Shown: positions 34,129-42,539 of the stretch, one piece after another
Layout of the letters: each line of letters begins with the position of its first letter
How positions within the stretch are numbered: position 1 is the stretch's first letter
DNA from: Thermofilum sp.
Lineage (GTDB): Archaea > Thermoproteota > Thermoprotei > Thermofilales > Thermofilaceae
Assembly: GCA_038741495.1 (NCBI GenBank)
Contig: JAVYKX010000004.1
Location: forward strand, 1-64,000
Direction: 5' to 3'
DNA: 64,000 nucleotides
The notes under the pieces: generated by a model
The model's database searches: none
Told to the model about the DNA's origin: nothing
The model's input: only the letters and a program-made list of their open reading frames with translations
Position numbers and translations under genes: made by a program

Positions 34129-34929
34129 ATGAAAGTTGTTGTTACGGGTAAAGGTGGGACGGGGAAGACGAGCACCGCGGCCGCTCTCTCGCTGCAGCTA
34201 GCTGAGATGGGCTACAAGGTTCTCGCGATAGATGCAGACTCCTTTCCGAACCTCGCCAGGAGCCTCGGCCTGTCAGACGAGAACGTGACGCCGCTCACCC
34301 ACAACTTAGAGCTCGTGAGGGAGCGCACGGGCGCGGCTCCTGGCGACGGGTGGGGGCTCTTCTTCTCTCTCACGCCGAAAGTAGACGACCTAGCCGAGAA
34401 GTATGGCGTGAAGGTGAGCGATAACTTGAGCCTCGTTGTCCTCGGGGGGATTGAGCAGCCGGGAGAGGGGTGCATGTGCCCTGCTGTAGCGCTCGCGAAA
34501 GCTTTCCTCAGGCATGTGCTAGCTAACCGAGGCGAGTTCGTAGTTGTTGATTCCGAAGCTGGCTTAGAGGCTTTCGGCCGGGGTCTGGTAGAGTACTTTG
34601 ACCTGAATATCTGCGTGGCTGAGCCGACCGTGAAGGCTCTGGAAGCCTGCGCGAAGATCTTCGAGATGTCTGAGAAGCTCGGCGTTAGAGAGAGCATTCT
34701 TGTTGTAAACAAGGTGCGGGACCTCGCCGGGCTCGGAAGGCTCTTGGAGCGCTTCCCCGCCCAGCAGAGCTTCTTCTCGATCCGCTTCGACTCTCTCCTC
34801 GAGAAGGTTGAGCGGGAGGGGCTCGGGATACGCGAAGCTTCTGGCGGCTTTTTCTGGAGTGACGTGAAAGTTCTCGCCAGGCACGTGGTGTCTCAGGCGA
34901 GGTGGGAGAAATGTGCGAAAGCAAGGTGA
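34129..34929 (+). CDS. cooC: CO dehydrogenase maturation ATPase CooC
   Basis: About 266 residues from ATG 34129. A MinD/SIMIBI ATPase with the deviant Walker A KGGTGKTSTAAALSLQL, a DADSFPNLARSLG switch, and the Cys pair GEGCMCPAVA (CxC) that binds Ni at the dimer interface in the CooC family. It drives Ni insertion into CooS. A T6 run (about 34109-34114) lies between cooS and cooC and might lower read-through. The end overlaps cooT by 19 bases. Confidence 0.93.
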   Translation: MKVVVTGKGGTGKTSTAAALSLQLAEMGYKVLAIDADSFPNLARSLGLSDENVTPLTHNLELVRERTGAAPGDGWGLFFSLTPKVDDLAEKYGVKVSDNLSLVVLGGIEQPGEGCMCPAVALAKAFLRHVLANRGEFVVVDSEAGLEAFGRGLVEYFDLNICVAEPTVKALEACAKIFEMSEKLGVRESILVVNKVRDLAGLGRLLERFPAQQSFFSIRFDSLLEKVEREGLGIREASGGFFWSDVKVLARHVVSQARWEKCAKAR

Positions 34930-35108
34930 TAATCCGCATAGGCAGCGATGAGAGGACGTACGAGGAGGTAGCCTACCTGGGCTTTGAAGGAGGAAGGATA
35001 ACGCTCATCGACATCGAGGGAAGAAAACACGTGATCGAGGGTTTCACACGCGTAGTACGCATCGACGCCAACTTCGTGAAGCACACAGTTCAGGTGGTGC
35101 TGGAGTGA
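34911..35108 (+). CDS. cooT: CooT-type small Ni-binding protein
   Basis: A 65-residue protein starting Met-Cys (MCESKVIIRIGSDERTYEEV), then YLGFEGGRITLIDIEGRKHV and EGFTRVVRIDANFVKHTVQV. The conserved Cys2 and the SH3-like small beta fold are the marks of CooT, which binds Ni and helps CODH maturation. ATG 34911 is chosen over an in-frame start three codons earlier because it gives Cys at position 2. The end overlaps the hydrogenase membrane subunit (GTGA). Confidence 0.85.
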   Translation: MCESKVIIRIGSDERTYEEVAYLGFEGGRITLIDIEGRKHVIEGFTRVVRIDANFVKHTVQVVLE

Positions 35109-36841
35109 GCGCAGCAGTGGCTCTCGAATACTATGTAGCGGCGATCGCCGCTCAACCGCTGGTCGGCCTTCTCGTCTACCCTCTCCAGAGGTTCTCGCAC
35201 CGCCTAGCGAGGGCGCTTCCCGTCGCGAGCTCAGCTGCGCTGCTCGCTATTCTGCTGCTGGGCGTTCAAGGCGGTACTCGGGGCGTGATCCCCTTAGTCA
35301 AGCTCGACCCTCTCTCTCAGATCTTCTCGCTCATGATAGCGCTCATAGGTTTTCTCTGCATGCTCTACTCCTACGAGTACATGGCTCGCGACCCCTCGCC
35401 AGGAAGGTACTACTTCTGGATGCTCACCTTCCTCTCATCGATGCTGCTGCTCGTAATCGCTGATTCGGTGCTCCTGTTCCTGCTCGCGTGGGAGCTTACG
35501 AGCCTGTGCTCGTTCAGCTTGATTTCCCACTGGAACTTCAGGAGAGAGAGCCTAGCAGGAGCTTTCAAGGCGTTAGCTGTAACCGAGCTAGGCAGCTCAC
35601 TCGTACTACTTGGTTTCGTGCTGTCTGGGGGCATAACGCTGAGCAGCGCGCTCGAGCGGGCGGGGGCTGCTGCGCAAACCCTTCTCGTTCTAGGCGCTCT
35701 CGCGAAGTCGGCACAGTACCCGTTTCTCATCTGGCTGCCTGACGCGATGGAGGCTCCTACTCCAGTCAGCGCGTACCTGCACGCAGCGGCTATGGTGAAA
35801 GCTGGGCTGTACCTCCTCGCTAGGCTTTCGGCATCGATGCAGGCGCCCGTCGCCTGGCTCACGGTGGTTATCGGCTGTGTCTCTATGCTGGCTGGAAGCT
35901 TTCTCATGCTCTTCCCCAACGATGTCAAAAGAGTGCTCGCCTACAGCACTATCTCGCACCTCGGTCTTCTAACATCCACGGTCCCTACAGCGGGCTTAGT
36001 GCCTACTCTCGTGCATTTCGTGAACCACGCTGTCGCTAAAGCGCTCCTCTTCCTCACTGCAGGAGCGGTAGAGCACGAGACGGGGAAGAGGAGCTTAACC
36101 GAGCTCGGAGGGCTGGCAGCGGGGATGCCCATTACTGCTGCCTGCTTCACTGCCGGCTTCCTGTCGCTCGCGGGGATCCCTCTCTTCGGAGGTTTCGTGA
36201 GCAAGTGGCTGGTTCTCTACAGCGCTATCGCCAGCGGGGGCCTTGGGTGGCTGCTTCTCGTATCGCTGCTTGCCTCCACTGTCTTCGCGTTCATGGGGTT
36301 AGCGAGGGTTGCCGGGGGAGTCTTTTTCGGCTCACCGGTAGAGGGGGAGAAGGCTAGAGAACCCGGGATTCCCATGTCGATACCTATGCTTGTGCTCGCC
36401 GCTGGTACTGTTCTCCTCGGAGTTTACCCAGCGCCTCTCATCGACTGGGCTGCGTTGGCTGCTGGAAAAGCACCGCCGCAAGGGACCTCGGTCCCCGCCC
36501 TGCCCTCGGGAGCTGTGGGCGCTGCCGTAGCTGCTCTCCTCCTTGGAGCGGTTGCCATTGGAGCTGTTGCATTCTTCGTCTCAAGAGGACTGCGTCCCGC
36601 AGCAGTCTACGTGTGCGGTGAGGACCCGGCTGAAGCGAGAACCTCAGGAGTCCACCTCTTCTCAGACCTCTTCAGAGCGTCGCGGAAGTACTTGTTCCTC
36701 GCCGACCCGGATGCGTGGGTAGTTCCGCTGGCTAAAAGCTTGCACACTATTCTGGAGAGAAAGCTTACGTCGAGGAAGTTCTGCATCGCAGCTACCATCT
36801 CGCTCATACTACTCATCGCTCTATCCTTCGCGGTGAGGTGA
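35105..36841 (+). CDS. group 4 hydrogenase antiporter-like membrane subunit (NuoL/EchA/HyfB type)
   Basis: A 578-residue protein with about 15 helices, of the proton-conducting antiporter family. Conserved parts are LLFLLAWELTSLCSFSLISH (with the Glu on helix 5), the LPDAMEAPTPVSAYLHAAAM loop, the Lys in AAMVKAGLYLLAR, and the LTELGGLAAGMPITAACFTA region with HFVNHAVAKALLFLTAGAVE. It pumps ions using energy from hydrogen formation. There is one antiporter-size subunit, shorter than CooM of Rhodospirillum. It overlaps cooT, so CODH and hydrogenase genes form one transcription unit. Confidence 0.9.
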   Translation: MSAAVALEYYVAAIAAQPLVGLLVYPLQRFSHRLARALPVASSAALLAILLLGVQGGTRGVIPLVKLDPLSQIFSLMIALIGFLCMLYSYEYMARDPSPGRYYFWMLTFLSSMLLLVIADSVLLFLLAWELTSLCSFSLISHWNFRRESLAGAFKALAVTELGSSLVLLGFVLSGGITLSSALERAGAAAQTLLVLGALAKSAQYPFLIWLPDAMEAPTPVSAYLHAAAMVKAGLYLLARLSASMQAPVAWLTVVIGCVSMLAGSFLMLFPNDVKRVLAYSTISHLGLLTSTVPTAGLVPTLVHFVNHAVAKALLFLTAGAVEHETGKRSLTELGGLAAGMPITAACFTAGFLSLAGIPLFGGFVSKWLVLYSAIASGGLGWLLLVSLLASTVFAFMGLARVAGGVFFGSPVEGEKAREPGIPMSIPMLVLAAGTVLLGVYPAPLIDWAALAAGKAPPQGTSVPALPSGAVGAAVAALLLGAVAIGAVAFFVSRGLRPAAVYVCGEDPAEARTSGVHLFSDLFRASRKYLFLADPDAWVVPLAKSLHTILERKLTSRKFCIAATISLILLIALSFAVR

Positions 36842-36846
36842 GGGGC

Positions 36847-37263
36847 ATGGAAGCTCGGGAAGTTCTCCGCAGCCTTGAGGCTGAAGGAGTCCTAAGCGGT
36901 CTTAGGCAGCTCCGGTCGAGACGCTGGAGCGCTGCAGTAGAACCCGGGAACATCAGGCGTCTAGCTGAGCGCATGGGATCCCTGAAGGCTCACTTCTCAG
37001 CACTCACGTGCATCGACTTGGGCGACAGGTTTGAGCTGATCTACCACTTTGACCTCGAGGGAGAGCTGGTCAACGTGTCCACGCTGGTTCCTAAAGCTCT
37101 GCCGGCTTTACCCTCTATCGCGGATATTCACCCTCCGGCTGACTTCTACGAGAGAGAGGTGGCAGAAATGTTCGGTGTGAAGTTCGAGGGGGCGCCGCGG
37201 TCTGGGAGGCTTCTCCTGCCCGAGGATTGGCCTCCCGGAGAGTACCCGCTGAGGAGGTGGTAG
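36847..37263 (+). CDS. group 4 hydrogenase 30-kDa-like subunit (NuoC/EchD type)
   Basis: About 138 residues, NuoC-like: MGSLKAHFSALTCIDLGDRF, LIYHFDLEGELVNVSTLVPK, then the typical HPPADFYEREVAEMFGVKFE and the RRLLLPEDWPPGEYPLRR-like end. It links the large subunit to the membrane part. ATG 36847 has GGTGAG before it; GTG 36838, overlapping the previous stop, is an alternative. Confidence 0.88.
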   Translation: MEAREVLRSLEAEGVLSGLRQLRSRRWSAAVEPGNIRRLAERMGSLKAHFSALTCIDLGDRFELIYHFDLEGELVNVSTLVPKALPALPSIADIHPPADFYEREVAEMFGVKFEGAPRSGRLLLPEDWPPGEYPLRRW

Positions 37264-37265
37264 GT

Positions 37266-38348
37266 GTGGCTGCCGCGATCCGCGTACCTTTCGGTCCTTA
37301 CCACCTAGCGCTCGAGGAGCCTTTCAGGGTGGATATCGAGGCTGAGGGGGAGAGGGTGAGGGAAGCCGTAGTAAGGATAGGGTACGTCCATAGGGGGATC
37401 GAGTGGCTGCTTCAGAGGAAAAGGTGGTTCGAGGGCTTGAGGATAGTGGAGAGAGTTTGCTCCATATGCACGCAGGCTCACAGCCAGTGCTTCGCCCAGG
37501 GTGTGGAGGAGCTAGCCGGCGTTGAGGTGCCGGAGAAGGCGAAGTGGATCCGGATAGTGGTCGCGGAGCTTAACAGGATAGAGAGCCACCTTCTCGCGCT
37601 GGGCGTTCTCGCGCACAAAGCAGGCTTCAGCACGCTCTTCATGTACACTTGGTACGCGAGGGAAAGCATTATGGACGCTCTCGAAATGCTCACCGGGAAC
37701 AGGGTTCAGTACGCGATTAACGTGCTGGGCGGGGTCAGGAGGGATGTAGACGGGAGTGTGAAAGCCGCTGTTGAGGGGAAGCTTCACGAGGCTTTAAGGC
37801 TCCTCGACCGCTTCAGGAGAGTTTTCCTCGAGGATAGGTCACTGAAGTCGAGGCTGGCGGGCGTGGGCACCTTGAGCAGGGAGGATGCGGTGAAGTTCTC
37901 TGTGGTGGGGCCTGTCCTCAGAGCTTCAGGAGTTGAATGGGATCTCAGGAGGAAGGACCCGTACCTGGCTTACGACCAATTAGAGTTTAACGTCGTCGTG
38001 AGAGATGAGGGCGACACCTACGCGAGGACAGCGGTGAGGCTCGAGGAAGTTTACGAGTCCGCGAAGATCATCCGCCAAGCTCTGCGCGAGATGCCTGAAG
38101 GGCCTTTATCGGTCCCCGTGGAGCGTGTTCCTCCCGGCTCGGTAGTGAGCAGGGTGGAGGCGCCGCGGGGAGAACTGCTCTACTGCATTGTCAGCGACGG
38201 CGGGGATACTCCTTCTCGCGTGAAGATACGCACTCCCACTTTACCCAACGTCAGAGTCCTCGAGCACATTCTCGTAGGCTGCCAGGTTGCTGACGTACCG
38301 ATAATCATCGGGAGCATTGACCCGTGCATATCTTGCGAGGATAGGTGA
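37266..38348 (+). CDS. [NiFe]-hydrogenase large subunit (NuoD/EchE/CooH type)
   Basis: A catalytic subunit of about 360 residues. The L1 motif RVCSICTQAHS and the L2 motif DPCISCEDR at the very C-terminus supply the four Ni-Fe cysteines, so this is a real hydrogenase and not a complex I relative. Other family parts are YVHRGIEWLLQ, ELNRIESHLLALGVLAHKAG and MLTGNRVQYAINVLGGVRRD. It ends right after L2 and has no C-terminal peptide to be removed, as in CooH. GTG 37266 lies 9 bases after GAGGAGG. HypD at 25.6-26.8 kb would help mature it. Confidence 0.93.
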   Translation: MAAAIRVPFGPYHLALEEPFRVDIEAEGERVREAVVRIGYVHRGIEWLLQRKRWFEGLRIVERVCSICTQAHSQCFAQGVEELAGVEVPEKAKWIRIVVAELNRIESHLLALGVLAHKAGFSTLFMYTWYARESIMDALEMLTGNRVQYAINVLGGVRRDVDGSVKAAVEGKLHEALRLLDRFRRVFLEDRSLKSRLAGVGTLSREDAVKFSVVGPVLRASGVEWDLRRKDPYLAYDQLEFNVVVRDEGDTYARTAVRLEEVYESAKIIRQALREMPEGPLSVPVERVPPGSVVSRVEAPRGELLYCIVSDGGDTPSRVKIRTPTLPNVRVLEHILVGCQVADVPIIIGSIDPCISCEDR

Positions 38349-38914
38349 TGAGCATGGCGGAGCTGTTTCTCCTGCTAGCCTCGTTGGCCGCGGGGGTGCT
38401 TCTCATAGCTCAGCGCCGCGCCGAGTGGTTCCTCGTGTTCGCATGGCTCTCGTACCTACCTTTAGCTTTTCTCTCGCAGGCGAGGTCACTCGACGCACGC
38501 CTGCTGGCAGCCTCTCTAGGGTATCTAGCCAGCGCTACGATCTTGGTTCTCTCGCTCTCAAGCGCGCTGGGTCGAGATGTCCGCAGCCTGCGGGGAGCCG
38601 TCGGCAAGTACTCGCTGGAGGGGTGGCTTCTAGCCTTCCACATGCTTGCACTGGCCGCGCTACCACCTTTCGCTAACTTCACCTGGCTTGAGAGCTTAGC
38701 GAGGACCGCGCCGGAAATTGCTTCAGCGCTGGCAGCAGTGAGGGTCTCGTGGCTTCTCGGCTTCTCCCGCTTAGCGGTGGAAGCGATGTTTGCTCCTCCC
38801 GAGGGCGGTGGAAAGCTGCGTACGAGAGTCTGGCCGCTAGAGCTCTTCCTGTTCGTTCTTCTCACCGCAGCTTCCCTAGCTCTGCTGGTAGAGGAGTTGG
38901 GGGGTGGTGCGTGA
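38348..38914 (+). CDS. small hydrogenase membrane protein, antiporter-helix fragment
   Basis: About 188 residues and five or six helices. A central segment FHMLALAALPPFANFTWLES matches the helix 11-12 stretch of NuoL/M/N-type antiporters (H-x-LAL-x-LPPF), but the rest of an antiporter is missing. It is not a standard Ech or Coo subunit that I can name. It sits inside the operon with ATGA-type overlaps on both sides, so it is probably a real membrane subunit. It may replace part of a second antiporter or a HyfE-like subunit. Confidence 0.65.
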   Translation: MSMAELFLLLASLAAGVLLIAQRRAEWFLVFAWLSYLPLAFLSQARSLDARLLAASLGYLASATILVLSLSSALGRDVRSLRGAVGKYSLEGWLLAFHMLALAALPPFANFTWLESLARTAPEIASALAAVRVSWLLGFSRLAVEAMFAPPEGGGKLRTRVWPLELFLFVLLTAASLALLVEELGGGA

Positions 38915-39333
38915 TGAGGGGGTATGTTCTGAGGAGAAGCATCTGGGTGTACCACTTGAATACGGGTGCCTGTAACGGCTGCGATATAGAGGCTATCGCT
39001 GCGCTGGCTCCCCGTTACGATGTTGAGCGCTTCGGCGTAAAGCTCGTCGGGTCTCCGAGGCACGCTGACGTCCTCCTAGTAACGGGGCCCCTCACGAGGC
39101 AAGCGCTCTCGAGAGTGAAGAGGGTGTACGACATGGTTCCAGAGCCTAAAGTGGTTGTAGCCGTAGGTACTTGCGCGTGCGATGGCGGAGTATTCAAGGA
39201 GAGCCCCATGGTGTGCTCCCCCCTTGAGAGGTTTTTACCCGTGGATGTGCGCGTCTACGGCTGCCCTCCAAGGCCCCATAACATACTGAGGGGGGTGCTG
39301 GAGGCAGCGGAAATCTTATCGAGGAAGAGGTGA
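38914..39333 (+). CDS. group 4 hydrogenase small subunit (NuoB/EchC/CooL type)
   Basis: 139 residues with the NuoB-like proximal [4Fe-4S] ligands: LNTGACNGCDIEAIAAL (C-x2-C), VAVGTCACDGGVF and VRVYGCPPRPHNIL. It transfers electrons from the ferredoxin-like subunit to the large subunit. ATG 38914 overlaps the previous stop. Confidence 0.94.
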   Translation: MRGYVLRRSIWVYHLNTGACNGCDIEAIAALAPRYDVERFGVKLVGSPRHADVLLVTGPLTRQALSRVKRVYDMVPEPKVVVAVGTCACDGGVFKESPMVCSPLERFLPVDVRVYGCPPRPHNILRGVLEAAEILSRKR

Positions 39334-39338
39334 GTGCG

Positions 39339-40262
39339 ATGGCTCTGCAAGGTGGGGTTTACCAAGCTCTGCTCACAGCTCTCCTGTTTATTTACGTATT
39401 CTTTGCTGCCGTGCTAGTCGCGGGCGTTAGGAGGAAGCTGCGCGCCCGGCTGCAGGGGCGTGTGGGCCCGCCGGTCTGGCAACCTATCCTAGATTTCCTG
39501 AAGCTGCTGTTCAAGAAGCCCACCGCTCCCTCTCTCGCTAACCCGGTCTACGTGAGCGCAGCGGTTATCGCGCTTCTGGCATCGCTCGCGGCAGCAGCTC
39601 TCGTGCCTTTCACTCGGCAGCACCCCCTGTGTTTCGCCGGCGACATTGTAGCGTTCTTCATCCTTCTGTTCGCTGGTGAGGCAGTGCTAGTGGTGGGTGG
39701 CTTAGCCTCAGGGAACCCCTACTCCTGGCTCAGCGGCATGAGGGCAATGCTCATCATGATGGTGAGGGAGCTTCTGCTGGCAGGCGCTCTCCTTCTCCTC
39801 TACGCTAGCACCCAGAAGTTATCACTGGTGGAAGCTCTACCTGCTGTTCCTCCAGCTGTAGCCGTGCCCCTCGCTCTCTTCTTCGTAGCTTTCGCACTGG
39901 TTCTCTCTATGTCAACGCTCTTCTCAGCTCCCGTCGCGGAGACCGAGGTTCTCGAGGGGTACTTCATCGAGTACAGTGGCCCCTTGCTCGCGATGGCAGA
40001 GCTCTCCCACTGGCTGCTAGCTTACGCGCCGCTCGCGCTAGCATCTTCCCTTTTCCTTGCAGCGGCAGGAGCGCTCGGGCTCAGCTGGCTCGCTGCAGCC
40101 GCGCACCTACTGATGCTCGCGGCTTTCTCCGCAGTTCTAGCTGTGCTTGACGCTGCTTTCGCAAGATTACGTATCTGGGGGGCGATGAAGCTCGCAGCTG
40201 CGCTTCTCGGAGCCTTGCTCGCGCTGGGGGCAGCCCTACTGGCTTTAAAGGTGGGAGCATGA
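39339..40262 (+). CDS. group 4 hydrogenase membrane anchor (NuoH/EchB/CooK type)
   Basis: About 307 residues and eight helices. The family signature RARLQGRVGPPVWQPILDFL (cytoplasmic loop) and LKLLFKKPTAP are clear, and the ETEVLEGYFIEYSGPLLAMA loop contains the conserved Glu residues. It anchors the soluble arm to the pump. ATG 39339 has GAGGTGA upstream; GTG 39330 is an alternative. Confidence 0.92.
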   Translation: MALQGGVYQALLTALLFIYVFFAAVLVAGVRRKLRARLQGRVGPPVWQPILDFLKLLFKKPTAPSLANPVYVSAAVIALLASLAAAALVPFTRQHPLCFAGDIVAFFILLFAGEAVLVVGGLASGNPYSWLSGMRAMLIMMVRELLLAGALLLLYASTQKLSLVEALPAVPPAVAVPLALFFVAFALVLSMSTLFSAPVAETEVLEGYFIEYSGPLLAMAELSHWLLAYAPLALASSLFLAAAGALGLSWLAAAAHLLMLAAFSAVLAVLDAAFARLRIWGAMKLAAALLGALLALGAALLALKVGA

Positions 40263-40759
40263 GCATAGCTGCTGAAGCTCTTAGGAGGCTTTTGAAAGGG
40301 CCGTGGACCCTAAAGTACCCGCTAGAGCCAGCCGAAGCTCCGGAAGGGTACAGGGGAAGGTTGTTCATTGATTCGAGTGTGTGCAGAGGGTGCGGTGTCT
40401 GCGCGCGTGTATGTCCCTCTAAAGCGGTGGAGCTGGTGGAGGGGGATGCCGAGATCATTGTGCGCGTTTACCACGATAAGTGCATTAGGTGCGGCGAGTG
40501 CGTGGAGAAGTGCCCTTACAGAGCTCTCTCCTTTTCGAGAGAGTTTGAGCACACTTCGAGGACTTCCCTCACAGTTATGGCGGAGGCGAGGATCCCCGCG
40601 GTGAGGTGCGGTGCGTGCGGCAGGCTCTTCATCTCTGAGAGGCTAGGAGTGGACATCGCCGGCTCCAGTCGCCGCGAGCTACCTTACCTCACCCAGCTGT
40701 GCCCTGACTGCCGAGCTCGGGTAGCAGCCAGCGCAACAGCCTCCAGGAAGATCACCTAA
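40259..40759 (+). CDS. hydrogenase iron-sulfur subunit (NuoI/HycF type) with Zn ribbon
   Basis: 166 residues. Two [4Fe-4S] sets, CRGCGVCARVCPSKA and CIRCGECVEKCPYRAL, are followed by a C-terminal zinc-ribbon-like pair VRCGACGRLF and QLCPDCR, the build of HycF/HyfH. It should accept electrons from CooF and feed the small subunit. It starts with ATG 40259 overlapping the previous stop and closes the operon. A T-rich stretch follows at about 40764-40775. Confidence 0.92.
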   Translation: MSIAAEALRRLLKGPWTLKYPLEPAEAPEGYRGRLFIDSSVCRGCGVCARVCPSKAVELVEGDAEIIVRVYHDKCIRCGECVEKCPYRALSFSREFEHTSRTSLTVMAEARIPAVRCGACGRLFISERLGVDIAGSSRRELPYLTQLCPDCRARVAASATASRKIT

Positions 40760-40824
40760 AGGGGTCTTCTTTACCGTTTCATCCCGAACCGCGGGTTAGA
40801 ACCGGCGAGCGTTGCGCACAAATG

Positions 40825-40852
40825 TTTAAACTGCAGCGGGAATTTGTCCCTT
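40825..40852 (+). promoter_or_regulatory. promoter of the translin gene
   Basis: TTTAAA at 40825-40830 lies 23 bases before ATG 40853, the geometry of a leaderless archaeal gene. It decides against an in-frame TTG at 40844. Confidence 0.5.
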
Positions 40853-41464
40853 ATGCTCAACACCGAGAAGCTGTTCGGCGAGCTGAGGGAGTACGAGGCC
40901 GTTAAGGACGAGGTTTCCCAGCTGTCCTTGAGGGTGACAAGGCTGAGCAAGTCAGCTATCTACGCCGCTATAAGAGGTGATTGGCCGGCTGCCGAGGAGA
41001 GCTTCCGGAAAGTGGAGAGCGAGGCGGCGAAGCTCAGGGACACTGTGCTTAAGTGGCCGATGTTCTACGGGACAGGGGCTCACGGCCTGCAGGAGTACGT
41101 GGAGGCTGCTGTCGTGTACTACTTCCTCAAGGAGGGCAGGATCCCGCAGAGAGAGGAGCTCGGGGTAGACGTGTACACGTACCTTATGGGCGTTGGGGAC
41201 GCTGCCGGAGAGCTCAGCAGGAAAGCGACCGAGGAGCTCTTGAAAGGCGGTGTTGAAGCTGCGCAGAAGCTCCGGGAGGCTGTCGAGCAGCTCTACCTGA
41301 GCATGCTGTCTCTCGAGCCCAGGGACTACGATCTGAGGAGGAAGACAGACTACGTTGCCAGCCAGGCGGGCTGGATCACCGAGAAGCTCTTCTACGCTAT
41401 CACCTGCCGCTCCCTCACCGCGCGAGAGCCTGGAGAGCAGGGGGCTGGAGGTTCTACAACCTGA
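40853..41464 (+). CDS. translin family protein
   Basis: A 203-residue all-helical protein of the translin/TRAX family. The diagnostic C-terminal half reads LQEYVEAAVVYYFLKEGRIP, LGVDVYTYLMGVGDAAGELS and LEPRDYDLRRKTDYVASQAG. Archaeal translins form octamers that bind and in some cases cut RNA. The last 11 bases overlap the convergent alcohol dehydrogenase gene. Confidence 0.88.
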   Translation: MLNTEKLFGELREYEAVKDEVSQLSLRVTRLSKSAIYAAIRGDWPAAEESFRKVESEAAKLRDTVLKWPMFYGTGAHGLQEYVEAAVVYYFLKEGRIPQREELGVDVYTYLMGVGDAAGELSRKATEELLKGGVEAAQKLREAVEQLYLSMLSLEPRDYDLRRKTDYVASQAGWITEKLFYAITCRSLTAREPGEQGAGGSTT

Positions 41465-42443
41465 CGACGACCTTTACCTCTTCTCTCTTCAGCGACCTTT
41501 CCAGGGCCTCCCCAGCCCTCTCCACCCCCTCGAGAACGCTGGTAACCACGGGCTTAACCAGCCCCCTCTTCAGGAGGCTAATCGCCTCCCTGAACTCTTT
41601 GAAGGTGCCGCACCTCGTCCCCACGATCCTTAGCTCTTTGACGACAGCCCATGTGAGGTTCACCGTAGACGGAGAGCCGGGCGTCGACTTCAAGTGCACT
41701 ACGCCCCGGGGCCTCGCCAGCCTGACTGCCATGTCGAGGGCTGCGGGGTCCCCGCTAACCTCGAAGACTGCATCGAAGCCCTGGCCCTCCTCCGTCTTCC
41801 CCCTCGCGAACTCCTCGGCTTCGCGCGGTGAAAGCACTTCGATGCCCAGGCTCTCGAGGTGCTTTCTCTTCGGGCTACCCTCCCTGACGATAGCCACGGG
41901 CTCCGCGCCCGCAAGCCTGAGCACCTGAGCCGTCAGCACGGCCAGGTTCCCAGACCCTATCACCGCGCACTTGCTCCCGGGCGGTAGAGGGATCTGCGAG
42001 AGCGCGTTCAGCACAGCTGCGATCGGCTCTACTTCCGTCGCCACCACCGGGTCGATCCCGTCGACAAGGTGCAGCGAGCTGGCGGGAGCGGTGAAGTACT
42101 CCGCAAGCCCTCCGTCGAAGTCGATGCCCAGTGTCTTCTTGCGCGGGCAGTGAGTGTACAGGCCCGCTCTGCAGAACCTACACTCCCAGCACGGGAAGTT
42201 GATCTCCGGTACGACGAGCCTGCCCACCAGCTCCTCGGGCCCTTCCTCGACGATGCCCGCAACTTCGTGTCCCGGCACGAGCGGCGCTTTAAAGAGCGGG
42301 TAGGTCCCAGTGTAGAAGGCCTTATCCGTCCCGCAGATACCTACTGCCACGCTCCTGACAAGTGCCCAGCCGGCCGGAGGAGCAGGCTTCTCAACCTCCT
42401 CCACTACGAGCTTTCGCGGAGCGTAAAGCCTCGCGGCTTTCAC
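41454..42443 (-). CDS. zinc-dependent medium-chain alcohol dehydrogenase
   Basis: A 329-residue MDR dehydrogenase. The catalytic zinc region VGICGTDKAFY and PGHEVAG is followed by structural-zinc cysteines CWECRFCRAGLYTHC, and a Rossmann domain with VIGSGNLAVLTAQV. The substrate could be a polyol, a sugar (galactitol/glucose type) or a secondary alcohol. The downstream GalE-like gene points to sugars, but there is no specific proof. Confidence 0.85.
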   Translation of the reverse strand: MKAARLYAPRKLVVEEVEKPAPPAGWALVRSVAVGICGTDKAFYTGTYPLFKAPLVPGHEVAGIVEEGPEELVGRLVVPEINFPCWECRFCRAGLYTHCPRKKTLGIDFDGGLAEYFTAPASSLHLVDGIDPVVATEVEPIAAVLNALSQIPLPPGSKCAVIGSGNLAVLTAQVLRLAGAEPVAIVREGSPKRKHLESLGIEVLSPREAEEFARGKTEEGQGFDAVFEVSGDPAALDMAVRLARPRGVVHLKSTPGSPSTVNLTWAVVKELRIVGTRCGTFKEFREAISLLKRGLVKPVVTSVLEGVERAGEALERSLKREEVKVVVRL

Positions 42444-42539
42444 GGGTAGCTAGCCTGCCTAAGGGCTTAGAAAACCTTCCGGCTGCGGCGGAGCAGCATA
42501 GAATCCCCGGCGAAGATGCTGCTTCTCTGCAAGCCCCGC

